64,000 nt of DNA from Cyanoderma ruficeps (taxonomy: Eukaryota > Chordata > Aves > Passeriformes > Timaliidae): NCBI GenBank assembly GCA_008694505.1, contig VZDJ01000033.1, positions 4,055,745 to 4,119,744 of the forward strand. Direction: 5' to 3'. The notes below the pieces were generated by a model. The model saw only the letters and a program-made list of their open reading frames with translations, was not told where the DNA came from and ran no database searches. A program made the translations under genes and the position numbers. Of this stretch, positions 12,401 to 24,021 are shown piece after piece. Each line of letters opens with the position of its first letter. The first letter of the stretch is position 1.

Positions 12401-15257
12401 ACTGCAGAATGCAATGCAAACCTCACAGGAAGAGCAAGAAAGAACCTTTGAGACATCATTTGTCCCAGGGATGAGTTTGCAGCCTCAGTAGTGGCTTTAC
12501 AGTAGAATAGAAAGATGGAAATTTTTTTTAGCAGTATTTGCTACAAAGCAGTGTATGTGACTGGAATTTGTTTGAATAATTAATATAGAACATCAAACTC
12601 CCTTGCAACAGTTTATCAGTGCCTGACAAGGCAAAAAGCCCAAGTAGCTTTGAAGTTTTCAATTCCACTGCCTTATCAGGTAGGCTTGATTAGGATAACA
12701 ACAGCCAAGGTAATTGTTAAACAGCTGAGCAATTTTGCTTATCTAAGCAAGCCCCATACAAATTTGTAAGTGCTCCTGAGTGCAGTTCCTCTTGGTTAGA
12801 GCAGTGAGGTCATTGCCTTTGGGAGAACATAGCAGAGCTTTAAGGAGTTCACATTTTTATCATCTGGCAGTTAACCCTCTACTACTGTAATCACCCCAGT
12901 GTGTATGGGCCTCATACTGGCTCACATGAGGCACTAAAGCCCATTAGAGCTCATGTTTCTCTAGGGTCAGGTACCCTAACGTGTGTTTAGACAGTACCTG
13001 CATGTCATGACCTCTCAGCAAAAGGGACAGTTTGGCACAACTGTGTTTTAAACATGTCTGACACTGTTGTACACTACAATGACACAAAGACTCCCACTTT
13101 AGAAGGCTGAAAATGACTTTTTTATTTTTGGGATGTGTTTCTTTTTTTATACTATTTTACACAGACCAATTTGATTGGTGAAACAAAGACCAACTTCTTC
13201 AATCACATTGGTCAGACCAGAGGGACATCGAGAAGAAGTCCCTCTTAGGGAAAGAAATGTAAACAATTTGCCATTACAAAAACACATCTCTTGTTTACAG
13301 AAAATTCCTTGGGAAAGGAATTTCAGAAACCAAAACATTTCAGGCTGAACCAGGGCTACATATGTCCCCCGTGCAGGTTGCTAGAATCTGACAGGTCGAA
13401 TCAGTTCAGACTGTTTTCAAATGCAAACAGGGTGAGTGTGCTAAGCCATCACGGCAGTATTCAGGGAGACCCACCTTGCTTTCCCTCACAATACAGATCA
13501 AATACCTGTAACCACTTGTACCACATTGCAGCATCTTCTGGTAACACTCTTGGCTCTTCTTGCTGTGTTTGCTTGTGTTTTTTTAGCTGTAGGCAGCAGT
13601 ATTTCCACACCTTGGTGCTGACTCAACTCTCTCCTGTCATCCTGTTCCTTCCCATCACTGCATGCTCTGTATTCCTTCCTTCTGCAGTCTCTGCTTGTCA
13701 ATTATTCATGGACTCAGCTTCTCCCGATGCTCCCAGGCGATCAGCAATGTGGTGAGGTGCACTGTGCCAGCCTTCCAGACACGGTGAACAAGGAGCTGCT
13801 GGAACGTGTGGGAGGCTGCTGGCAGCAGAGCTTTGGTCTTTGGGTGATGATGGGGTAGGTTAGTGTAGCTGTACTCACTAACCAGGCTCTGGGATTTGTC
13901 CCTTCAGCCCCCTTTTCCCTTCTTCTAATGATGACCAAGGTTGGTCAGGCAAGGCTCATGCCTGTCTTGAGCACAGGCAGAAGGAATAGAGAAGATGATT
14001 GCAGCATTCATCATCTCTCATGTCCTGTTTAGGGGAGGCACACCTCAGGGTTGAGAGTCTCACTTGTCTGTGCTTGGGTCAGTGAGAGACTTGCTTCAGA
14101 AGGTAAATTTGGAAGACTGCTGAACTAAGCTTGTAAAGAAACAACTTTTGCTGCTGTGAACATTTGCCATCCTTGTGATGTGATAATTGTTCCCATTTGC
14201 CACCCAAAAGCTGTTTCTGAAAACCACATGGGGTTGATGTGCTAACAGTGCACCCCCTGTTACACAACCACAGTCCATATCTTGTGCTAGGCTGGAGTTT
14301 AACCAGAACTCAGTTATATCACAGGCAAAAGCTTTTCCTTTTGATTCCTGCACCAGAAAATGCATTCTTCTCTCTACCTGTGTCTTGTTCACTTCACCTT
14401 CTTGATATTTTCCATTTTCCGCTTCCCATGCCAGCTGAGAGCCTATTTCTGTCAGTTTGACAGGGATTTTTTTGTTGTTGCTGTTTGTTTTTGATTTTTT
14501 TTTTAATCATTGCAGGCCAGGGTCTCTTCTTGTTAATACTTGAAACTGGCTGCCCATGGAATCTTTAAATCTGGCCCACACATTTGGGAGGCATCTCTGC
14601 TGGCATATATATTTCCACAAAGCTTGCATTGCTTTAGATTTAAATTGGGGGGTGGCTTGCTTGAATGTCTTCCAAAGAAAGCATTAAGGCAAGAGAAAAT
14701 GTACAAGCAACTTGAGCTGATATTAAACAGGACAACCTCTGGGAAGCATCTGGCTTTACAGAAAAGGATGGGAATGCTGATACTGCTAAGGCTTCTTAGA
14801 CCTTTTGAACAGGGAAAGAAAGTTGTATTTAGCTATCCAAAATGGAAAGTACTGGATAATCTTCCTGTAGCAATTCTTTCCCCAGGAGTGGCTGAAGAGG
14901 GGGACACTTTGCCATATTGGTGGGGAATTAGAAAAGTGTATTTTGCAGGGCTCTTGAGCCTGATTTTGTAACTTTTGAGCCCGATTGAATAACTTTTGAT
15001 GTGTGGAAGTGTCCAACACCTGGTGCTGCAGCAGAAGTGGTGTGATGCCATGGGTTGTGGGGCTGGGATGGCCTGCAGGAGTGGCTGGCCTGGGCATCTC
15101 TCTCTGACCATGTCTCTTTCCTCCTCATTAGGCAGACATCACAAAATGTGTGGTGAATACTGACCCCAACCTTCGCTCCCACTGGCTGGTGGCCGCTGTT
15201 TGCAGTTTTGGTCACTTCCTCAAGGCCATCTTCTTCGTCCTGCTGCCTGAGAGATGA
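411..15257 (+). CDS. BOK: BOK, BCL-2-related ovarian killer, 3' three coding exons (5' partial)
   Basis: Pro-apoptotic multidomain BCL-2 family member that acts at ER and mitochondrial membranes and can permeabilise the outer mitochondrial membrane without BAX/BAK. Coding exons are 411-539, 9367-9530 and 15132-15257, all with AG acceptors and, for the first two, GT donors (GTACGG, GTAAGA); phases agree (two bases, one base, zero). The reading gives 138 residues and a TGA stop at 15255-15257. Human BOK has 212, so about 74 N-terminal residues (BH4 side and first half of BH3) lie before the window. The first exon opens at GDELEYIRPNVYRN, finishing the BH3 helix; the second carries BH1 (ITWGKVVSLYAVAAG); the third carries BH2 (HWLVAAVCSFGHFLK) and the hydrophobic tail ending FFVLLPER. 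No frameshift or stop interrupts it. The near identity to mammalian BOK makes the assignment firm; other BCL-2 members lack this tail. Confidence 0.96.
3192..3700 (+). mobile_element. CR1 LINE 3' fragment, 5' truncated
   Basis: Sense-strand hallmarks of avian CR1 are present in order: the AGCACAGGAAGGACATGGAG block, the GGAGCAGCTCTGCTGGGAGA-type block, TTGTTCAGCCTGGAGCAGAG, ATTAGGAAGAAATTTTT, and the GGTTGGATGAGGCTTGGAGC block. The element lacks the open reading frames. Continuity is lost after about 3630, with a roughly 50-base unrelated stretch before a CR1-like GGCAGGGGGTGGG near 3690. It lies in a BOK intron. Confidence 0.85.
7347..7436. repeat. 30-bp tandem repeat, three copies
   Basis: Three consecutive 30-bp units (7347-7376, 7377-7406, 7407-7436) share the core CAATRTTTGRGCATGARGG and differ at a few positions each. 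The array is in a BOK intron. The minus-strand open frame across it is a by-product of the 30-bp period. Confidence 0.85.
7797..8100 (+). mobile_element. CR1 LINE 3' end
   Basis: Matches the 3' UTR of a different CR1 subfamily: AGCGACAGGACCCAAGGGAA, then TGGATATTAGGAAAAGATTC, a TTTGGACAGCACTCTCAGGC block, TTGATGATCCTTGTGGGT, and a terminal run close to the ATTCTATG microsatellite (GATTCTATGA, TATGATTCTG). Non-autonomous relic within the BOK intron. Confidence 0.85.
8630..9345 (-). mobile_element. Candidate degraded LTR (endogenous retrovirus relic)
   Basis: Read on the minus strand, the AT-rich region contains an ATTGG box, then CTATAAGC and, about 65-70 bases later, GCAATAAACAGC, the spacing expected between a TATA box and the poly(A) signal of an LTR. 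The right edge, TGTTGGAGAGG on the minus strand at 9344, would fit a TG terminus; I could not find a matching left end or a target-site duplication. It ends about 20 bases before the BOK BH1 exon. No viral coding sequence is seen. The call rests on layout alone. Confidence 0.3.
10398..10588 (+). mobile_element. CR1 LINE 3' end
   Basis: Contains GAGGCCCTGGCACAGATTGC, CCCATCCCTGGAAGTGTTCC, CCATGGCAGGGGGTGGGATG and the ending TTTGATTCTGTGATAC, the usual layout of a CR1 3' terminus. Heavily 5' truncated; it lies in a BOK intron. Confidence 0.85.
12611..12745. promoter_or_regulatory. Cluster of GATA-type motifs with an E-box, possible enhancer
   Basis: Four GATAA-type motifs occur in 135 bases: TTATCA at 12613, TTATCAG at 12673, GGATAAC at 12693 and TTATCTAAG at 12739. 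A CAGCTG E-box lies at 12722-12727. The region is unique-looking sequence in a BOK intron. The function is an inference from motif density only. Confidence 0.25.
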
Positions 15258-16250
15258 GTCTGAGTTGCCAAGCACAACCCCCTTGCCCCATCTTCTCTCC
15301 CACTCCAGAAGCAACAAGAAGTAACTGGAGAAGTAATTCCAGACCGGTAATGGCAATCTCTGAAGAGGAGGAAGAGAAGAACTGGGACAAAAAAAAGGCT
15401 TGTTCTCCTCTCCCATCAAGTGGGAGCAGATGATCAACCACAGTCTCCATTTGCAGCCACACCAGCCTCTCTCACCCTTAATCCTTCCAAGAATCTTGTT
15501 TCCCTGGGTAACTTGCATGTGTGGCCTGGGTGTAGCTGGTCCCTGGGCAGGCTGATGGCAGCAGTGTGGGACTGTCAGATCCTTACAGCTCTGTTGCATG
15601 CTTATGCTAGCACCAGGCAGAGGGGAAGAGGAAGGGAATATTATTTGAAGTGGGATAAGAAAGCAGGAGAAGGGGAGAGTCCCTCCTTCACACCCTGTGA
15701 TTTCCCTTTCAGTCCTCAGACTTGCCTTGTGTTGATTTTTGTTGTTATGTTTGTGCTTAAACTTCATCTCCCCCTTTATCCCTAACCCACTTGCTGGGCT
15801 CTGCCCCAGCACAGCATGGTGGGTTTTTAACAAGATAAAAGCAAATAATCTGTCAACAGATGCTTCTCCCTGGCATGTCTTGGAGATTGGTCTGAGTAGC
15901 TGTGTGAGGGGCAGGACGAGAGGGCAGTGTGTGTGTTGTTGACCCCTCTTACTGCACTCACTCCAGTCAAACAGGAGAGCGAGGGGCAATGCCTTCAAGC
16001 AACGCCTCAGGATGGAATTTCATCATGAAGAAAAATGTTGTCTCCTCTGAGATTCTGTCAGAGCTAAGCATGTAAATGGGAAAGGCTGAGGGGCATGGGC
16101 AGAAATAGGGAAGCAGCAAGTGAACTGGCTGGCATTGTAAAAGCAGTGAGCTGTGCTGAAAGTAGCTGATGTATGTTTCTCCTTTAATCTCTTTGAAGTA
16201 CGACTGGTAGTCTTCTTTGTGGCAAACAATAAAAAAAAATAAGTGGTATT
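15258..16250 (+). other. BOK: BOK 3' UTR (predicted)
   Basis: Sequence after the BOK stop codon up to about 17 bases past the first canonical AATAAA. About 1 kb long. The end is inferred from the poly(A) signal only. A long antisense open frame overlaps the region but shows no family resemblance. Confidence 0.6.
16228..16233 (+). promoter_or_regulatory. BOK polyadenylation signal AATAAA
   Basis: Canonical AATAAA followed by an A-rich run, the first such hexamer downstream of the BOK stop codon. It is about 970 bases past the stop, a normal length for this gene's 3' UTR. Confidence 0.6.
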
Positions 16251-19200
16251 TCACTACTGCAAAGGCTATTGTATTTGTTTCCAGACCAGAGTTAACAATT
16301 CCAAAAAAGGCCAGAACAGTGCAGAGACAAACACTCCAGCTATGCTAAAAATACTTCAGCTTTTCCCCTGGTAGAGCATGTTAACATGTTAGAACTATAA
16401 CTTGCCTGGTTCATGGCTGGAATTTAACCCATGTTGTTGCCATGTCAGAAGCATGCTGTTTCCACCAACAGATGCAGGGCCTCCCTGACATCAGCAGGAA
16501 AAGGCCATGGAGCCTTTTCTCTGCCAAAGCCTTCTGGAGACTCCTGCTCAGTGCCCTCCTTCCAAAAATGTGGCACAAGGCTCAGAAAAAACCCCATAGA
16601 TTAAGAACATGTGGGACTATAGGGGGTTTTGCTGGGTTTTTTCCCTGATTTCCCTCCCAAACATTTAGAGGGGCTTTACTCTTCCTCCAGGGTATACAAA
16701 GGGGTCTGAGAATAAGGCAAAACCTTTACTTTTGGGTACTATCTGTGGGCCAGATCTGTACTCACAGTTAGTAGTGCCGTGCTCTGACCAGCAGAAACCC
16801 TAACAGAGGATGGGGAGGAGTTAGATCCTTGCACATTCCTGCTTTTCCTGCTCTAGCCCTTTGCACTTTGGCTGATGCCTTGGCATGTGGGTGCCAGGCC
16901 CAGCTTTTCCCCAGTGCTACACCCCCAGTGAAGAGTGCTGTGCCAGCTTGGTCTGTGAGCACATTTTCAGTAGCAAAGCAATTCTTGTGGATCAAAGTCC
17001 TTCAAGAGCAATCTCCCCCATCCCCAGGTTTTGAACAGAAACACTCACTGAGAAGGAGAGAGCCTCCCATTCCACATCAGAGCTGTGTGCTGCCTTGGAC
17101 AGTGGCTGCAGAGATTTTGGGGTGGGTTATACTGATGAAGTTGCCAGTGTAGATGATGGTGCCATGAAGTTGGGGCATTTTTGTGTGTAAAGCTTGCAGC
17201 TGTTCCCCAGATAAAACCAAATTGCCAGAGGAACTTTTTTTTAATTTTTAAATTTCCTGACATACTGGCATTAGAGGTTTTGCTGGCATCACTTACAGTG
17301 AGGATTTTCTTCCTTAGACTCTTGATAGATCTGGCTATGGAAATTTAGAGCAGGTACAGAACACATGGGAAACTACACTAATCCCCTCTGAGCAGCAAAG
17401 AGAGGATCCTTTCCAGTCTGCAACAGAGGCGCTAGCAGCTTTATAGTCCATAGCAGAGGGATGCAGATTTGTTGTCCTAAAGGAGCTTGTGGAAAAGGAG
17501 ACTTTGGATTTCTGGAAATGCCCTGTGTGGGTGCAGAGTTTGACTTGGACAGCCTCACAGGTCATCAAGTCCAGCTTGCCTGGTGTCTCATGGAGTGAAT
17601 GGGAGTTTCTGGAGCAGCACAGTTCCACACTGGGACTGGCAAGACCTGTCTCAATTTAGATGCTGTTTTGAAATGTAATACTTAAGGCTATGGGTGTGGT
17701 TTTTTTTCAGTAAACAAGTGATATCAGAGGATCTATTAAGGAGCACGGAGAGTTAAATGCACCAATTAAGTGGATTTAACAAGAAGATAATGACAAGCCA
17801 AATAAAGCGGCATTGCTGGAAAGGAATGTGTGTGGGTGGGAAGGGGGTTACAAGAGGCAGACAAAGGCTCAGCCTGGAAACTGCTGATAATGAAGAGATG
17901 GTGGAGTTCCCCTCGAGTAGGTTTCAGACTTCTCTGGCTTCTGTCTGTATTCTGGCATTTGCTAGTCCCTGCAAAAAACATACCAGAGCTGAACAGTGTG
18001 CTGCTCACCTTGCACGTGGTGTCAAAGGAGGGTCCTTCAACTCTTCTCACTCCTGTAATAACCACATCACCACCAGCCTCATCACCAAAATAAACAAAGC
18101 AAGAAGAATTGCACACACCACAGTGCATTTAGGAACTAACAGTATTGAGCATGATACAGACAAGTGTTTATGTTGTGTTCAGTCCTATTTAGTAATTTTG
18201 GAGTACTTCCAGGGGTCCTTTACAATCTCAAATGTCCTGGGGCTCTGTGATTTTTCTATTCCCTTTTCTCTTTTTGCCAGTCCTACCTGATGGGAGACAT
18301 CAGGGTTGGTTGTTTATCACCCTAATAAACATTTTCCTTTTAAATGATTGGTGATGGTCCTAGGAGTAGATCTAATTCATTTAGTTGTTGAAGAAAGCTA
18401 AGAAAAAAAAACAAGTATCAAGGTTAGTACTATTGTGCTCCTCCATACCGAAAACCTGTCTGTTGTTCCTCTTTCAGCACCAAAAACTGAAACCCCCCAA
18501 ACTAACCACCTCATTCTTTTCCCCTAATGTTCCCAACTATCTGCTTGAGAAATCTGCTTGTAGAAAAAAACGCCTTCATTTTTTTAAGCTGTTTTCTACC
18601 CATTGAATGTTCTAAGTGAGACACAAGCTGTCTTGGGGGGCTGTTCTCTGTCCATAGCGACTGCTCAGTCCACTGCCCAGTTTCATCCCCTTTTGCTGAA
18701 GGGCAGCAGTCACAGTGGCAGGGGACAGTCCTCCTCTCAGCACAGGGAGGCTTTGGCTAGTGCTCACCCTGTTAGGCACTTGCAGAATCCAGCCAAACTT
18801 CAGCTGTTTCCTGCCTTTCTGTCCCACCAGAAAAACTGGAGGCTCAGGGAAAAGGTGAGGAAAGGTCAGGTGGTGGCATGGGAGGTGCTTAGGGGGAAGC
18901 AGGAGGAGAAAGAAGGGGTTGGATGGAGGTGGGAGAACGGTGCCTTCAGTAGTTTTTGTGGCTGTGGAATGTTTTGCAGAGGAGAGTTTTGCCTGTGGTA
19001 ACAGCAGAGTAGAGCCTGGAGGAACCTGAGCCTCATCCTGCCTTTGTTCACAGAAGAACTTGCTCCATTAAGGATTATCCCACCATCCTCCCCCTCCAAC
19101 ACCAGCCTCATTCTCTGTTTCTTTGTGGTGGACCTACATTCAGTCAACAGAAATATCTTTATCACAAAGGAGGGAAGCAGAAAAGCCCTCTTGGCTTGAG

Positions 19201-19794
19201 AGTTTCAGTGATAAGCATTTCAGAAGTGCTTATCGTGTCCTAGACATGGCCTTGCCCCCACCACAGCCTGACTTGTACCTTTCCCATATCCAACACCTGC
19301 AGCAGGTTCACCTTCTTCAAGGCAACTAGGGAAAGGGATCTCAGTCTTGCAGCAGGTGTCACCTTTGTTCCTGCACTGCTTTTTCTCCTGCAAATGGAAA
19401 GAAAACAGTCTGTGAAGCCCATAATTTATCAGACTTGCATCTGTATTATAGACCAAAGTACAGAACAATAGTGACAGGGAGTGAGATTGAGGTTTCTCAG
19501 GAAATTGCAGCACCAAACTTCCTCATTTTCAGACTCGTTTTATAGTCTGTGAGATAAAGCTCTATTTTTTTTTTAATTCTCCATTTAATGTGCAAAGTCT
19601 GCAAGTGGGTTTGGTTGTGTTTTTTGGTGCACAATTAAACTGAATATGTAGGAGATTGCAAGTCCCTTAGATGGGTCTCTGAAAAGATCAGACCCTGAAG
19701 GCATTCCAAGGGCTTTGCCAACAGCCTTCTTGATGCGGCTCTCATCAATGTGTGCCCCTTGAGTTTGTTCAGTCATTTTTTTTCAGGCCTACTA

Positions 19795-19985
19795 TTTATA
19801 ATTTTATAGGCATAAATTTGCCACAGATTAATTATTCTCTTATGGAAATGGGAAAACAATGCATGCTACTAGATTAATGACAAGAAAACAGCAATTTAAT
19901 GTACTGCTGGCTGAGTCTACAAATTTCTTCTATGCAAATGGTTTGACAGCTGGAATTTAAATACTCCCTCAGAAAAGCCTGTAAC
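19795..19985. promoter_or_regulatory. AT-rich non-coding block with octamer and homeodomain motifs
   Basis: The block contains a perfect octamer ATGCAAAT at 19932-19939, the core ATTAATTATT near 19828, and AACAATGCATGC near 19855, which resembles a SOX site next to a POU half-site. It is not low-complexity and not an interspersed repeat I recognise. A role as a conserved regulatory element is conjecture. Confidence 0.2.
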
Positions 19986-22900
19986 CTCTTTAACTCTAAA
20001 CATTTTGACCCACTGGGATTATGAGCCCCCAGCACAGCTAAACAGAGCAATCCTCAATTGAACTTTACACTGTCACCAGGACCTGGAAAATGCATTGCAT
20101 GTTCAAGCAGAGTCTGTGGGAAATGGAGTGCCCCTGGGTCAACCACATGACATGCAGACAAGGTCATGTCCAGGCAGGGTCAGATGAAATAAAAGCTTCC
20201 CCTTTCACAGAAGGAAGAAAATAAGGAGTTGGGAAGGGATTTTTGAGCTTCCTTACAAGCAGATTTATTTCAGTGAGGAGAAATGTCCTCTCTTTGTCCA
20301 TAGACCAGGAGACAGCTTTGGAGTCTTCTCCATCCCTGCAGGAAGACTTGTTTGTGCTTCTCTACTGGTGTCAAAGACAATCCCCTGTTGTTTCAAATTT
20401 CCACTTCTGTCCCTATCTCCTGACCTTCTCTCTTGCTTCTGTTGAGTTCTGTGTTTAATCAAGATAAACTTTTATTCCCCATTCCCTGCTGGAGTCTGAC
20501 TCACCCTGGGCTTGCTCTTGAGTCCCTTTCAGCCACCTCAAGGGCAACTAGTTTGGACTTTGGAGGACTATGGGCAGCACCAAGGACTTTCAGCATCACT
20601 GCTCTGGTGGGAACTGAGAGGATGGGCTACCTTTAGGACCAGCCCTCACAGTGTCTCACCTAACTCTCCTTAGGCAGGAGCTAGAGATCCTGCACGGGTC
20701 CTTGCTATGCAGATCCATTCTCCCAATGCTCTGTGACACTGTCCAAGGAACATAAAACCACCTGAAAGCTGATCTCGAAGCCCTCTCAACATTATGGTGT
20801 TGCCATTTTACTCCTTTTTTGGAGGTGTGGGTTGGGGGCTGTGCAGTGGCCACTGGGTACAGTTTGTACCTGTTTCCCGCCAGAGCTGAGCCAGGATTTT
20901 CTGGTAATCTAAGAAGGGGATTTAAAAAAACCTCCCAAACAGCCTTTTATTTTGATCTCCTTGACACTTCAAAAGAACAATTCAATCACCGCTAAGCTGC
21001 TAGAACACACTTTGCTCTCAGTTCCTCAGCCAGAAGTGACCAGGCTGCCCTTTTTAAGCCTGGCATGTTTCTGCCAGCTAACTCCCTTGCTTTATGCTGT
21101 CAGCTTTGCCTCTCAGCTCGCTGCCATTAGTCCTGGGTGAAGGTGTCTGATCCCCACGGCCACCTGACCCAGCAGGTTGTTTCCTCCCCCAGACAAGGCA
21201 ACCCTGTCCAAACCATCTGGGGGCTGCAGCAGAGCCGGGTGCTCCCCTCAATGGCATCATGCCCCATTCCTCATGTGTTCTCCCTTTTGTTAGGACTGGC
21301 ACATAGTGTTTCTACAGTAAAAAGAGAGAGCCCAGCTGGCTTTTGGAAAGGAGCAAACTCCAAGGATTGTGTTCAAAGCCTCTCCTGCTGCCTTCAAGGT
21401 TTGGGTACACGCCGCTGGCACTCAGTGGCTGGTGCATGCCATGAGCCTGTAATCTGTGGCTAATGGTAGATTACTTGAAGCTGGGAAAAGGTGCTTGGAA
21501 TATCTGTGCCCTTGGGTTTTATGGCTTAACTGGAGGAGGAGAACAGCACTACTAAAAATACTTACGTGTTCAAGTTAGTGTTTTGTCTCTGAGGGGGAGT
21601 GATGAATTCACAGAGTCAAGCCTAGGCTGTGGATTGTTACAAGCAATAAACCTACTGGAGGCTGGAACTAGCTTGAGCTAAATTATGAGGCACCCTTCCC
21701 AAACCCTGCAGCACATCAGGGGGGAGATTGGAAAAATGGCACAGCAGCTTTGCTTAAATTTAAGCTGTTAAATAAAAATAAAATTTTAGTAGAATGGCTT
21801 GTGTTGACATTGGATTCACAGCTTTGAGAGGGTTTCTGTGGGGGAGAAGACTGGATGGAGCAAGAATGTGTGGGGCAGCTGAGTGGGGTGTTCTGCCATC
21901 AGAGCTGGCAGAAAGGTTTCCCGGTCAGTTTTAGGCTTCAGCTCTGGTTTCGGAATTGGAACTGGAGGAGAAGGAGCACACAGACATCCAGGGATGGGTG
22001 AGGGGACAGCAGATGGAAAAAGGCAGCCTGGCCCCCACATCAGGGCCCTGGCCCTTCAGATCACTGCTGCTTCTCATGACAAAGGGCTGTTTCTATTTTC
22101 TGTCTCCCACGCCAAACACAGCTCCAGGGCTGAGCAGAAACAAAGCCTTGAGGACACCAGGAGCCTGAAACTGTCTACATGCCAGGATTATTGTGCAGTG
22201 GCTTAAATCAGCTCATTTAGGAGTTCATAAAATGTAAAGCACTTAGGGAAAAGAGAAAGGAAAGCTGTAAGGGGAGCAGTGTGGTCCAGGAGTATCCCAT
22301 GGATTCTCAGTGTACTTTCCAAAACCCAGTTATCTTGTGGAGACAGCTTCCTAGCAAGAAGCATTTGTTGACTGCATATATTTCTGTCTGCAGACATAAA
22401 AATTTCACTCAGCCCTGCATTTGAAGGGAAGAAGAGCAGCTGAGAAAACATTTGCCCTTTTTCAAAGAGCTTTATTTACTTTGGGATCAGAGTGATTCAG
22501 CATGGAGGCACCAGCCAGGGCTGGAGGCAAAGCTGCACTTCCCTTGAAGAGAGAGTAAAGGATTATATCAAAAGTGGAATTTAATCCTGCTATCTTTCAC
22601 TTGAAAGATTTAACAAAGTGCCTCCAATTTACTCCAGAAACTTCTCAAAGTGATGTCCTCGGGCTGTGAGGGACTGAAAAACTGGGTGACTTGTCTGAAG
22701 GCAGCAAGACATGTGCATGGCTCTCCCTGCCCTGTTACCATGCAGAGAGCTGAACATTCCCATCCCATGACCAGAAACCAAGTGAAGAAGGAAGAGTGGA
22801 GCAACCAAGGGACTGAACAGGGTGATTTAACATCCTAGACTCAGCTCCTGGGGATAACACAGGACAGCACAGTTGGCCCCTGCATTTGCTCTCTCAGGCT

Positions 22901-23320
22901 GGCTCTGTAGAGGGAGGCTTTGCCTGCCCCAGGGGCTTGGTGCTCACGGTGGTGGCTTTGGGACAGGCTGGCATTGGGACAGGGACTCCTGACAGTGCCA
23001 GGAGCCTCAGACCTGGGGGTTGGACCAGGCCTGTGTTGAAGCTGCTCAGAGGAGGATGAGAAGATGCTGGCACTCACTGGTGGCGAGACAACTCAGCAAA
23101 AGACAACTCAGCCAGATGCAGTCCAAAACTCCATGGTTGTGCTGTGTGATGAAAATTACATGAAGCTGGGACTGTAGTGAGTCAGTGGCAGGCACAGAAC
23201 TGCATTGGGGAGTCAAGCAGACAAGTCTTAAAGTGCAGGGGAGCATCACTGTGTGTGGTTGCAACAATTCTGTACAAAAATCAAAGCACGAAACAGCCTC
23301 TCTGATTAATCCTGGGTGTA

Positions 23321-23444
23321 AAAGCTGGGTTGGATGTGGTTTGGAGCAACCTGATTTAGTGGAGGGAAACCCTGCCTGTGGCAGGTGGGGTGAGATGGCC
23401 TTCAAGGTCCCTTCTAACCAGTCCGTGGTTCTGGGATTCTGTAA
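23321..23444 (+). mobile_element. CR1 LINE 3' end, short
   Basis: Carries GGTTGGATGTGGTTTGGAGC, AACCTGATTTAGTGG, GATGGCCTTCAAGGTCCCTT and TTCTGGGATTCTGTAA, the last 120 or so bases of a CR1 element on the plus strand. Confidence 0.8.
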
Positions 23445-23808
23445 ACTGCTGTAAATACGTGCTGGTTCTTCCATGCTGGTTTATCATCCCTGCCCTCTAC
23501 AGGAGACAATCTCCCCTGGGTGCTTTGAGGGAGCTGCTTTCTCCACCACCTATTGCTGCGCAGAGGAGGTGTGGGGCTCACAGGAGGGTGGGACACACCG
23601 CAGGGATGTGGCTGTGTTAAACCTCCAGGTGATGCTGACAGATCAGTTCTGGTGTCTCATTGCTGCCCAGCACCCTGGGCTGGGTTTGCCTGGCAAACTG
23701 GGCTCTGTGAGGTCAGATGGACACTCTGGGAATACTCACCTATGCAGGTAAACCAACCAAACTCATGTTGGGTAGGGTGAGACCAAACAGTCTCTTCTTC
23801 CATGGGAG

Positions 23809-24021
23809 TGAGATGTTTAGGTTGGCTATTAGGAAAAGTTTCTTCACTGGTGGTGTTGAAACAGGCTGCCTGGGGCAGTGATCCACCATTCCTGGAGGGA
23901 TCTGAAAGAGGAGTAGATACAGCGCTTGGGGACATGGCTGAGTGGTGGCCTTGGCAGTGCGGGGCTGTCACTTGGACTCAATCATCTCCGAGGGCTTTTC
24001 CAACCTTAATCATTCTATGAT
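23809..24021 (+). mobile_element. CR1 LINE 3' end
   Basis: Begins with GGCTATTAGGAAAAGTTTCT, continues through a GGGATCTGAAAGAG block, and ends TTTTCCAACCTTAATCATTC followed by TATGA. This is a CR1 3' UTR in plus orientation about 370 bases after the previous CR1 fragment. It belongs to a different subfamily from that fragment. Confidence 0.85.

Larger units (their letters stand above)
9531..15131 (+). other. BOK intron before the last coding exon
   Basis: 5.6 kb intron bounded by GTAAGA and TTAG. It holds one CR1 3' end, a cluster of GATA-type motifs near 12.6-12.75 kb, and two adjacent minus-strand open frames (10648-11230) of unknown nature. No additional gene can be supported. Confidence 0.85.

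Noticed and set aside
17530..17590. CCTCACAGGTCATCAAGTCC, similar to a reversed CR1 3' end
   Set aside because: Too short and without the terminal ATTCTATG-type repeat or further CR1 blocks.
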